Below, piece after piece: positions 17,503 through 22,809 of a stretch of DNA of 27,857 nt. A model generated the notes under the pieces. The model was given only the letters and a program-made list of their open reading frames with translations, made no database searches and was not told where the DNA came from. Origin of the DNA: a virus. Within the stretch, counting starts at the first letter, position 1. Each line of letters opens with the position of its first letter. The DNA lies in IMG/VR virus record IMGVR_UViG_3300032087_002279, positions 1-27,857 of that record. One strand, written 5' to 3'. A program made the translations under genes and the position numbers.

Positions 17503-19422
17503 TTATCTCCAATTATCTACATCCATACTACTAGGTTCGTACCCTGTAAAGCTAGGATTATAATCATATCCTAACTCTGCAAAGCGTTCCTTCTGCATTC
17601 TTCTTATGGCTCTCATTGGAAACCAACTAGCCATAACTATGTCAGTCTTTGTACCTACGCTTTTGCTTTTGTTCTTTGCAGAACTAAAATACACTAACTG
17701 ACTTGTATATAAGTTTACCTTCTCTTGTGCTTCAAAGCTAAGATATGGCAAAGAAATATTTTGTTCTTGAAACATAGGTCGCATAGCTGTAACTCCATAC
17801 ATAGGGTCAAACTTATTCTTGTATGTTTCGTGTCCTTCTAAAAATATACCATGTCGTGATGCAAAATCTCTAATTGATTTATCTTGTCGTATAGCTTTTT
17901 GAAAACCATTTTCTTCTATTACCCAGTGTGATAAATTATATTGTCCATACCAATCTTTAATTATTTCTAATGCTTGTGGTATGCCTCCACCTAAATTGTT
18001 ATTCATATTTACCATATGTAATTTATTTGTAACAGCATCATACGCCCACAAAAATGCAGCTTGATAACCTGTAGATGCAGGGTCTAGTCCTGCTATTAAT
18101 CTTGTGCCTTGTGGTATGTGTCCTATATCTCTTTTCTGGTCACGACACTCTTCTATCTCTACTCTGTCAAACAAAGCAAGTCCATCTGGCATGGCAACAT
18201 TAAGATATACCATTTCGTATATAGCTCTACCACCTGTAGTTTCTGCTGCTCTCTTCCTGTCCATTAACCATTTGTATGTACGCTTACCACGCCATAGCAT
18301 ACAATCTAAATGTTCTTCTTCATTCCAGTCTGGTAATGTACAAGCTGTATCATGTGCTTCTTCTACAATAGTTTTCCAAGATTGATTTTCTAAAAGATGT
18401 GAATACAAATCATCATAATGTTGTCTTGAACCAATAACTACCATAGCAGTATGTTCCTCTTTACGACTTGATAATGTTGTTGTCCACCAACTTCTTGTGT
18501 TTTCTCTTGATGCAGGTTGCATTGTAGATGTGTGGTCTTCAATGTCATCAGCAATAATTATGTCGCAGTCACGAGATAATATCTTACCGCCACGACCAAT
18601 GCCTACCATTGTAGGTGACTTAATACCTGTTACAGTTCTAGTACCTACAGTAAAACCATTTTGTGACCAAGACTTACCTGTTCTTGTGTTAGGTTTAAAT
18701 TTTGGTCCAGGTCCACATATCTCTTCTATTAATAATTCATTACTTTCTAACTGGTCAAGTACAGAACCTATAGCGTTCTTTGCAATCTCTTCGTTACCAC
18801 CTACCCATAAAATACGAATGTTAGGACTTGTACAAATCATCCACACACAAAAATGTATTAACAAATCTGTTTTACCATGTCGTGGTGGTGATAATATCAT
18901 TTGTTGTTCACCATGTTCTATAGCTTCTAATATGGAGTTAATCCATTTTATGTGAAACTCTGGCGTTTCGTATGGCTCACCTTTTTCTGTTTGAAAATAT
19001 CTATCTCTAAAATCTCTAAAGTCTTGTAATGATTTTTCTGCTACTTGTGGTATTGCCCAGTTGTCTTGTGCTAATTCATTTTCTTTATCTTCTATGTATG
19101 CGTTGTATGCCATAGATACTGCAGCAACAGAGGTATTTAATATTTTTGCTACATCAGCTAATGTGTTTTTACCTTTTAATATTTCTTCTGCTAATCCTGA
19201 ATCAACAATATCGCTATATACTTGACCACGCCTTGATTGTAAATTTTTCTTTTGACTAGGTATAACTAAAGTGTCATCTTCTTGTGTCCACTCTATGCCT
19301 TTTTTCTTTGCCCTTTTTTTCTGCATAGTAATTCTGTTATAACATCTATCACTACAATATTTAGTTCTACCTTTAGGCAAAGGTCTGTGACATCCTCCTG
19401 CGTAACAAAATTTATTTGCCAT
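17503..19422 (-). CDS. terL: Terminase large subunit with N-terminal zinc knuckle and HTH
   Basis: A protein of 639 residues, the DNA-packaging motor ATPase and nuclease. Residues 1-30 contain Cys6, Cys11, Cys23 and Cys27 (ending CSDRC), a zinc-binding arrangement. Residues 86-110 (NTLADVAKILNTSVAAVSMA) read as a helix-turn-helix. The ATPase follows: Walker A SPPRHGKTD (178-186), Walker B CDIIIADDIED (286-296), and GSRQHYDDLY (331-340) as a likely coupling region. The RNase H-like nuclease shows acidic residues in AGLDPAST (Asp447), VIEENGF (Glu503/504) and TKTDIVMASW (Asp594). No separate small-terminase gene is visible upstream, so the N-terminal HTH may do part of DNA recognition; this is inference. 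The start lies inside the end of a 31-codon micro-gene, with AGGAAT just before ATG. Confidence 0.93.
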   Translation of the reverse strand: MANKFCYAGGCHRPLPKGRTKYCSDRCYNRITMQKKRAKKKGIEWTQEDDTLVIPSQKKNLQSRRGQVYSDIVDSGLAEEILKGKNTLADVAKILNTSVAAVSMAYNAYIEDKENELAQDNWAIPQVAEKSLQDFRDFRDRYFQTEKGEPYETPEFHIKWINSILEAIEHGEQQMILSPPRHGKTDLLIHFCVWMICTSPNIRILWVGGNEEIAKNAIGSVLDQLESNELLIEEICGPGPKFKPNTRTGKSWSQNGFTVGTRTVTGIKSPTMVGIGRGGKILSRDCDIIIADDIEDHTSTMQPASRENTRSWWTTTLSSRKEEHTAMVVIGSRQHYDDLYSHLLENQSWKTIVEEAHDTACTLPDWNEEEHLDCMLWRGKRTYKWLMDRKRAAETTGGRAIYEMVYLNVAMPDGLALFDRVEIEECRDQKRDIGHIPQGTRLIAGLDPASTGYQAAFLWAYDAVTNKLHMVNMNNNLGGGIPQALEIIKDWYGQYNLSHWVIEENGFQKAIRQDKSIRDFASRHGIFLEGHETYKNKFDPMYGVTAMRPMFQEQNISLPYLSFEAQEKVNLYTSQLVYFSSAKNKSKSVGTKTDIVMASWFPMRAIRRMQKERFAELGYDYNPSFTGYEPSSMDVDNWR

Positions 19423-19507
19423 AATTCCTACACTTTTTATTTTTGCACTTTAATTTTAATTTGACCACCTGCAAATATTCCTGACAAGCAGGACAGGTTA
19501 TCTTCAA
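19412..19507 (-). CDS. Micro-gene: 31-aa zinc-ribbon-like peptide
   Basis: A TTG immediately after the stop of the 47-aa gene opens 31 codons that end 11 nt inside TerL. The peptide contains CPAC (5-8) and CKNKKC (21-26), giving C-x2-C ... C-x4-C, a small zinc-ribbon pattern with a basic tail. The stop-start junction (TAATTG) and the overlap with TerL fit coupled translation. Weak points: a TTG start and only AAAG as ribosome site. It could be a spurious open stretch, but four spaced cysteines in 31 codons, right before a terminase that itself starts with four cysteines, are unlikely by chance. Confidence 0.45.
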   Translation of the reverse strand: MKITCPACQEYLQVVKLKLKCKNKKCRNYGK

Positions 19508-19651
19508 TTATTTCTTTGGTTTCCAACCACGCTTCATTTCAGCGTATGCTTTTTTAGATATAGTAGATTTTTTCTTAGACCTAGAAGTACCTGCTTGTTG
19601 CCTTCTATGTATATTTCCTACTAAACTATTTTTACCTGAACCATGTGGCAT
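19508..19651 (-). CDS. Small basic late protein, 47 aa
   Basis: Begins MPHGSGKNSLVGNIHRRQQA and ends SKKAYAEMKRGWKPKK. A strong ribosome site, AAGGAG, lies 5 nt before the ATG. The peptide is strongly basic (many Lys/Arg), lacks Cys and has a C-terminal helical, Trp-containing tail. It sits 12 nt after the 85-aa basic gene and just before the micro-gene and TerL, so it belongs to the late operon. Such small basic proteins may bind nucleic acid or be packaged. Function unknown. Confidence 0.65.
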   Translation of the reverse strand: MPHGSGKNSLVGNIHRRQQAGTSRSKKKSTISKKAYAEMKRGWKPKK

Positions 19652-19663
19652 ATTATCTCCTTA

Positions 19664-19921
19664 CTACCATGCTTTACAACTCCAATACCTAGGTGTTGTT
19701 TTATCTGTTGCAGTATCGCATTTATGTCTAGCACGAAACGATTTTCTTGCAGCAGCATCACCTTTACGTATTTTCATATTTGGGTCACCAAACATTACTT
19801 TTTTTACTTTGTCGCCATCTTTAACATAGACAACAGATTTTTTACGACCATATCCAGGTTCACCTTTTTTAATTGCACGTGGTGAATTAAGACTTACAGA
19901 TTTACCTTGATACTCTGCCAT
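19664..19921 (-). CDS. Conserved small basic phage protein, 85 aa
   Basis: Begins MAEYQGKSVSLNSPRAIKKG. The core VMFGDPNMKIRKGDAAARKS (63-62 region to about 62) is followed by FRARHKCD and a C-terminal TPRYWSCKAW. I recognise this as a small protein recurring near terminase genes in marine phages: a short strand region, then GDPNMKIR, then RARH-C-D and YWSCK-W. Its function is not known to me. It is strongly basic with two cysteines, in the late operon; AAGAGAT lies upstream of the ATG and overlaps the end of the preceding 20-codon gene. A DNA-associated or capsid-packaged role is possible but unproven. Confidence 0.75.
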   Translation of the reverse strand: MAEYQGKSVSLNSPRAIKKGEPGYGRKKSVVYVKDGDKVKKVMFGDPNMKIRKGDAAARKSFRARHKCDTATDKTTPRYWSCKAW

Positions 19922-19923
19922 AA

Positions 19924-19986
19924 TTATCTCTTAGTAATTCTTTTTGAAGAATATCTTTTTTTCTTCCCTTTTTTGCCCATTGGCAT
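19924..19986 (-). CDS. Micro-gene: 20-aa very basic peptide
   Basis: A clear ribosome site, AGGAG, lies 6 nt before an ATG that opens 20 codons, MPMGKKGKKKRYSSKRITKR; a second ATG two codons in would also work. Twelve of the 20 residues are Lys or Arg. The stop is two bases before the 85-aa start. A longer in-frame reading back to 20118 is open but has no better start and would run through the stable hairpin and promoter candidate, so the short form is preferred. As the first gene of the late transcript it could be a nucleic-acid-binding peptide or a leader. Function unknown. Confidence 0.5.
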   Translation of the reverse strand: MPMGKKGKKKRYSSKRITKR

Positions 19987-20025
19987 TTTTATCTCCTGTT
20001 GTTGCTTATTGGTACTATACCACAA

Positions 20026-20045
20026 AACCTCACCGAAGTGAGGTT
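20026..20045 (-). promoter_or_regulatory. Stable UUCG-tetraloop hairpin in late leader
   Basis: On the minus strand, AACCTCAC and GTGAGGTT form a perfect 8-bp stem closed by a C(UUCG)G tetraloop, followed by TTTTGTGG. It lies between the late promoter candidate and the first late ribosome site. It could be a weak terminator/attenuator (only four U) or a 5'-end stabiliser or processing site of the late mRNA. The tetraloop is UUCG only in minus-strand RNA, so the minus strand is the functional one. Confidence 0.6.
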
Positions 20046-20053
20046 CTGCACGT

Positions 20054-20107
20054 ACAGTATGTCCAGTACTGTTCTGAGTATTATAGGCAGTTGTGTCCTT
20101 AGTTAAA
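20054..20107 (-). promoter_or_regulatory. Candidate late promoter with operator-like inverted repeat
   Basis: On the minus strand a perfect TATAAT (20080-20085) has a weak TTTAAC (20102-20107) 16 nt upstream. The expected transcription start, about 20073, touches an inverted repeat ACAGTA-7-TACTGT (20054-20072), which could be a regulator site. Everything downstream to the 414-aa gene is on the same strand without a convincing terminator, so this could drive the late operon. The poor -35 suggests need for an activator or phage factor; that is inference. Confidence 0.5.
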
Positions 20108-20220
20108 GGTCCTCGCACCTACGCTACTCTATGAAAGAAAAAGAAACAAACTTAATCAAACACACAATCACAAATGTCATATGATGAAAAGCCTTTTCTT
20201 TTCTCTAGGTATCTCTACCT

Positions 20221-20250
20221 AAGCACAAGACTTTCTTGTGCTTATTTCAT
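20221..20250 (+). terminator. Hairpin, possible terminator
   Basis: AAGCACAAGA (20221-20230), a 3-nt loop, and TCTTGTGCTT (20234-20243) form a perfect 10-bp stem followed by ATTTCATT. The U-run is poor, so termination on the plus strand is uncertain. A second small hairpin, TAGGTA-TCTC-TACCTA (20206-20221), abuts it. Confidence 0.4.
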
Positions 20251-20276
20251 TATAGCTACCCCCCCAATAAGTGTGT

Positions 20277-20292
20277 AAAAAAAATTTTTTTT
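20277..20292. repeat. A8T8 tract
   Basis: Eight A followed directly by eight T, a perfect 16-bp palindrome; A-tracts of this kind bend DNA. A run of seven C lies about 15 nt to its left (20258-20264). It sits in the control region just upstream of the structured leader and could be an UP-like element or origin-associated bend. Not further resolved. Confidence 0.6.
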
Positions 20293-20300
20293 GTAATTAA

Positions 20301-20374
20301 GGGTTGGTTCTAATACGACAACCCTCTATTGCTAGAGGGCTATACTGTCGTATCAATCAGAAAGGAGGGCTATT
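20301..20374 (+). promoter_or_regulatory. Leader with mutually exclusive hairpins before a 25-codon ORF
   Basis: Three pairings share the same bases. GGGTTG (20301-20306) can pair with CAACCC (20319-20324). ATACGACA (20313-20320) can pair with TGTCGTAT (20346-20353), enclosing CCCTCTA/TAGAGGG (322-328 with 333-339). CCCTC can instead pair with GAGGG of the ribosome site (20365-20369). The nine bases GAGGGCTAT occur twice (20335-20343 and 20365-20373), so one arm could hold either the hairpin or the Shine-Dalgarno. This looks like a translational switch; no known riboswitch was recognised. Confidence 0.45.
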
Positions 20375-20452
20375 ATGAATAAAGAATCACTCATGAAACC
20401 CAATAACATAATATCACAATATTGTTATTTTGTGAAACTTGTAAATAAATAA
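20375..20452 (+). CDS. 25-aa peptide with very strong ribosome site
   Basis: AAAGGAGG lies 6 nt before an ATG opening 25 codons: MNKESLMKPNNIISQYCYFV, then KLVNK. It is the best Shine-Dalgarno in the window. The peptide has a hydrophobic C-terminal half but no clear membrane segment. An AT-rich hairpin (AATAACA with TGTTATT, about 20402-20429) lies inside it. It stands alone in the control region behind the alternative-pairing leader, so it may be a regulatory or leader peptide. No clear promoter was found for it; function unknown. Confidence 0.4.
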   Translation: MNKESLMKPNNIISQYCYFVKLVNK

Positions 20453-21005
20453 TTAATGTGATACAGTTAACAAACAATCAGAGGATTCTTCCTGCTTTTA
20501 GAAAAGGATTCTTGATAAAACTTCATACAAAGTGGACTAGCAGGACCATTCTAACTAGGGTCAAAGCCTATTACTTCATAATATTTAAATAAGTCATAAA
20601 CAGATTTGTTATCGGTTGGGAGGGATGACACAGGGTTAGCTGTATTCTCTATGTTTACTTTACTTGACTACAACAGACTTAAAGATATTACTTATTTTAT
20701 TGTTTTAGGTACACCACAATATGTAGTACCACTAGATATAGTACCTAGTTAACAGCATATTTTTAGAGGGTATACATATAAATAAAGCCGCCCGCACATT
20801 TAACCCCCCTATGTGAAAGCCCACAACAAACCTGCCTGTGCGACAGATAGAGATAACGCATAATAGTAGACATACAACATATAGTGTATACATTATGTAG
20901 TAGTACTAGATGTAGTGTACCCATTTTGATTAAATACTAGGGATAGTTAGTTAACTTACATCATTGAAGGATATGCAACAATAAAACTGTGAAGGATTAC
21001 CAACA
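20453..21005. other. Non-coding control region with diverged direct repeats
   Basis: No ORF on either strand looks like a gene here. A diverged direct repeat of about 27 bp starts TATGTAGTA and continues ACTAGAT-R-TAGT; copies are at 20720-20745 and 20894-20922. The first copy lies within an inverted repeat TAGGTAC (20706-20712) / GTACCTA (20741-20747). Short repeats of AGGATTCTT occur at about 20482 and 20507. The region is a candidate replication origin or operator cluster, but the repeats are too few and too diverged to claim iterons. No tRNA fold was found. Confidence 0.45.
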
Positions 21006-21042
21006 ACAAAAAGAAAAGCACCTGCGATTAAACAAGTGCTTT
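21006..21042 (-). terminator. Intrinsic terminator of the 73-aa gene
   Basis: On the minus strand, AAAGCACTTG and CAGGTGCTTT (21015-21042) form a 10-bp stem with one G-U pair and an 8-nt loop, followed by TCTTTTTG. It lies about 20 nt after the stop of the minus-strand gene at 21065-21286. A good Rho-independent terminator, isolating this gene from the late operon. Confidence 0.75.
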
Positions 21043-21064
21043 CCTTCATTGGTTAGTTAGATGA

Positions 21065-21286
21065 TTACATATTAGTGTTATCATTTACAATTATTTTACA
21101 ATCGTAAATATTAAAATTATTAATAAATATTTCATTATCAATACTTTCTTTAAATAGTTTTAAAGCATCTTTTTTTGTATAATCCATATATTTTTTATTA
21201 AAATATAAATTACCTATAAAAGAACTTAAAACATAATATCCATAAATATTTTTATTAATATCTATCTCTATTGTTTCATTAGCCAT
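21065..21286 (-). CDS. Small early protein, 73 aa
   Basis: Begins MANETIEIDINKNIYGYYVL, with GAAAGG about 11 nt upstream. The pattern GYYVLSSFIGNLYFNKKYMD, then YTKKDALKLFKESI, resembles small uncharacterised phage proteins with a G-Y-x-V strand, a Lys-rich loop and a YTKKEA-LF helix; no function is known to me. It has its own well-formed promoter (divergent from the early operon) and its own terminator, so it is a monocistronic unit. That position is where a transcriptional regulator often lies, but no DNA-binding motif is visible. It is richer in A+T than its neighbours. Confidence 0.65.
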   Translation of the reverse strand: MANETIEIDINKNIYGYYVLSSFIGNLYFNKKYMDYTKKDALKLFKESIDNEIFINNFNIYDCKIIVNDNTNM

Positions 21287-21324
21287 TTCTAACCAACCTT
21301 TCTAATTGTTAAATACATACAACA

Positions 21325-21353
21325 ATAATAACAGTTAAATAGATATATGTAAA
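21325..21353 (-). promoter_or_regulatory. Divergent promoter, leftward
   Basis: Minus strand: TTTACA (21348-21353), 17-nt spacer, TATTAT (21325-21330). Each box matches the sigma-70 consensus at five of six positions. Transcription should start near 21318 and read the 73-aa gene. Confidence 0.7.
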
Positions 21354-21359
21354 CATTTA

Positions 21360-21388
21360 ATGACATAAAAAAATATATATGATATGAT
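21360..21388 (+). promoter_or_regulatory. Divergent promoter, rightward (early operon)
   Basis: Plus strand: ATGACA (21360-21365), 17-nt spacer, TATGAT (21383-21388), each five of six to consensus. Its -35 is only 6 bp from the -35 of the leftward promoter, so the two polymerases would compete. The expected start is about 21395, just before AGAAAGGA and the ATG at 21413. Confidence 0.7.
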
Positions 21389-21412
21389 GTGCAAGACAAC
21401 AGAAAGGAAACT

Positions 21413-21703
21413 ATGAAAAACATTGTATCTAAAAATAAAAAACCTAAATATATAGGTAAAAACCACCCAATATGTGCTAATTGTGGGCATTGTTTTCCCT
21501 CTAATATACATGGAGTTGCAACGCCACATAGTCAAAGCACAGAATTTAAGGAAAGACACGAAGTTAATGGTTGTACCTTATGTGGTGCAGGTATGTTAGG
21601 TCGTGGTGTTCGCTTAATATATATTGAGGGTGAACCATGTGATGATTGTGGGGTAGAAAATGATTATAACTACTTTCACATAGATGATGTTGTATGGTGT
21701 TAA
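21413..21703 (+). CDS. Cys-rich zinc-binding early protein, 96 aa
   Basis: Start chosen at ATG 21413, 6 nt after AGAAAGG; a GTG at 21389 in the same frame lies inside the -10 region and upstream of the expected transcript start, so it is rejected. Cysteines occur as CANCGHC (21-27), CTLC (54-57), CDDC (76-79) and a terminal Cys96. Three C-x2-C pairs plus a His-rich middle (HSQSTEFKERHE) suggest two zinc sites of ribbon or knuckle type. It is the first gene of the early operon, a position often used for host-takeover proteins that bind host polymerase or nucleic acid. No named family recognised; the function is not known. Confidence 0.75.
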   Translation: MKNIVSKNKKPKYIGKNHPICANCGHCFPSNIHGVATPHSQSTEFKERHEVNGCTLCGAGMLGRGVRLIYIEGEPCDDCGVENDYNYFHIDDVVWC

Positions 21704-21719
21704 AAAAAGAAAGGAAATT

Positions 21720-21983
21720 ATGCAAGACATAGAAAAAATACAAGACCAAATACAAATGCTAAAGATTACTCAAATGACAATCGTAGAACATTTAAGTAAA
21801 GATGATAGCTTTATGAAATTACTCATAGCGGGTTATTTAGCTAACGATAAGTTAAGAAACTCTTTTACAAAATACATCAACGATAAAGGTGATGATGATA
21901 TGAAAGTATTTATGCAGGGTATGAACGAAACTGCACTAGAGATAAAAGAGGAATATAGAAAGCAACAAGATGAGCAAGATTGA
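21720..21983 (+). CDS. Small helical early protein, 87 aa
   Basis: Start chosen at ATG 21720, 5 nt after AGAAAGG, giving MQDIEKIQDQIQMLKITQMT. A longer frame opens upstream but would overlap the Cys-rich gene. The N-terminal 35 residues look like a coiled coil, followed by a hydrophobic patch (FMKLLIAGYLA, 51-61) and a charged helical end. No motif of known function. It is in the early operon, 16 nt behind the Cys-rich gene, and overlaps the next small gene by 14 nt. Confidence 0.65.
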   Translation: MQDIEKIQDQIQMLKITQMTIVEHLSKDDSFMKLLIAGYLANDKLRNSFTKYINDKGDDDMKVFMQGMNETALEIKEEYRKQQDEQD

Positions 21984-22116
21984 ATTATCCTTTTGGTTAT
22001 CTATTCCAATTTATTTAGTTGGTGCATTAACTATTAGTAATTGGTTAGCAAGTAAAGTAAATCTTTATTACAGGATTTACCAAGAAAAAAAAATTAGAGA
22101 AAAAGACAACATATAA
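21970..22116 (+). CDS. Small single-pass membrane protein, 48 aa
   Basis: Overlaps the end of the 87-aa gene by 14 nt. The peptide MSKIELSFWLSIPIYLVGAL continues TISNWLASK and then a basic tail (YYRIYQEKKIREKDNI). Residues about 7-27 form one membrane segment with a positively charged cytoplasmic tail. Only a weak purine-rich ribosome site precedes it, but the start lies inside a translated gene, so coupling is likely. Small early membrane proteins of phages can serve exclusion or host takeover; nothing here identifies which. Confidence 0.55.
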   Translation: MSKIELSFWLSIPIYLVGALTISNWLASKVNLYYRIYQEKKIREKDNI

Positions 22117-22154
22117 TTACAGATATGATAATGTTAAATGAGAAAGGAACAATA

Positions 22155-22211
22155 ATGGTTGGTGGTTCATTACCACCTAGACACGAAACAACTACTTGCA
22201 GACCACGTTAA
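22155..22211 (+). CDS. 18-aa peptide ahead of the structured RNA
   Basis: AGAAAGGA lies 6 nt before an ATG opening 18 codons: MVGGSLPPRHETTTCRPR. The ribosome site matches those of the neighbouring real genes. The peptide is Pro/Arg-rich with one Cys. It ends 11 nt before the first arm of the structured RNA region, so ribosomes on it could affect RNA folding. It could be a leader peptide, a tiny functional peptide or noise. Confidence 0.4.
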   Translation: MVGGSLPPRHETTTCRPR

Positions 22212-22221
22212 TTGTTTCTTT

Positions 22222-22758
22222 CAAGCTATCTATGTTCCACAAATGGAATGAAAGCAAATGGTTGGATAAGTAGGTAGCTTGTAGCACATAGGAAACTAAC
22301 AGTTCATTAACTATAGGTTAAAAGCCTAGATTAATGTAGGTTGTAACTTCCTTGAAATAAAGAGAATAAAACTCTGTCTGTGTGTTACGAGCTATCTATG
22401 TAAAACGAGTGAGTAAAGAAAGAGAAATTCACGCAAGTGATGTTCCTGCTAGAAAACTCGTAGTAGGTAGCTTGTAAGTTTAAGTCAGGAACGCTTAGGC
22501 GGAAAAGTGATATAAACAAAGTTAATAACTAATTCCTGTTTCACTCGCTTACAGTAGGTAGCTTGTAGCACATAAGATAGAACTACGAGTACTTCCTGCT
22601 TAGTTGCAACTAAGTAGATAGGTATGCCGAGTACAAAGTATCTCAGACTTGTGTGTTACAAGCTATCTATAAGTAGGTAGCAAGAAAGTATCTAGTGAGT
22701 AGGATTTCATTTTCCAAGCCCTGTTTAGTGATTCACCGAAAGCTAGATACTTTTTTTT
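22222..22758 (+). ncRNA. Structured non-coding RNA with duplicated long-range helices
   Basis: About 540 nt without a gene between small early ORFs and the SGNH-like gene. Two arms recur. Arm A (TAGGTAGCTTGTAGCACATA) is at 22271-22292 and 22555-22576, with shorter copies at 22464-22477 and 22674-22684. Arm B (GTGTGTTAC-R-AGCTATCTA) is at 22378-22398 and 22648-22669, with a short copy at 22222-22234. A pairs with the next B over about 21 bp in both units, all differences being G-U wobbles. Further pairings: CGAGTGA (22406-22412) with TCACTCG (22541-22547), GTTCCTG with CAGGAAC near 22442 and 22486, and a TCAC-GCAA-GTGA hairpin near 22429. The stretch ends in an intrinsic terminator. Size, ornate pairing and phage setting recall large phage RNAs such as ROOL and GOLLD, but no match was established. 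A repeat-rich origin or leader of the downstream gene is the alternative. Confidence 0.6.
22685..22758 (+). terminator. Intrinsic terminator closing the structured RNA
   Basis: AAAGTATCTAG (22685-22695) pairs perfectly with CTAGATACTTT (22743-22753), an 11-bp stem continuing into an eight-T run. The 47 nt inside hold a possible GTGA-TT-CAC hairpin. A good Rho-independent terminator on the plus strand; the long internal part could allow regulated read-through. Confidence 0.7.
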
Positions 22759-22787
22759 GTACACATATATTAACAATATGCTACAAT
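22758..22787 (+). promoter_or_regulatory. Promoter candidate for the SGNH-like gene
   Basis: TGTACA (22758-22763), 18-nt spacer, then TACAAT (22782-22787) with TG one base upstream (extended -10). It starts at the end of the terminator T-run. The expected start is about 22794, with a short leader carrying AGAAAGGA. The last 17 nt through the ATG (22796-22812) are identical to the leader of the first early gene (21399-21415). Confidence 0.6.
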
Positions 22788-22809
22788 ACATATTGACAGA
22801 AAGGAAACT

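Noticed and set aside
19924-20118. 64-aa reading of the first late gene
   Set aside because: The extension has no ribosome site, would start at or upstream of the promoter candidate, and runs through the UUCG hairpin; AGGAG supports the 20-aa form.
20120-21060. tRNA genes or an att site in the control region
   Set aside because: No T-arm-like GTTCRAATC box with matching acceptor stem was found, and no integrase lies in the window.
21389-21412. GTG start for the Cys-rich early protein
   Set aside because: It directly abuts the -10 box, before the expected transcription start; the ATG at 21413 has a well-spaced AGAAAGG.
22222-22684. CRISPR array reading of the repeated TAGGTAGCTTGTA motif
   Set aside because: Spacing is irregular (roughly 90-190 nt between copies), copies alternate with their complement, and there are no uniform spacers or cas genes.
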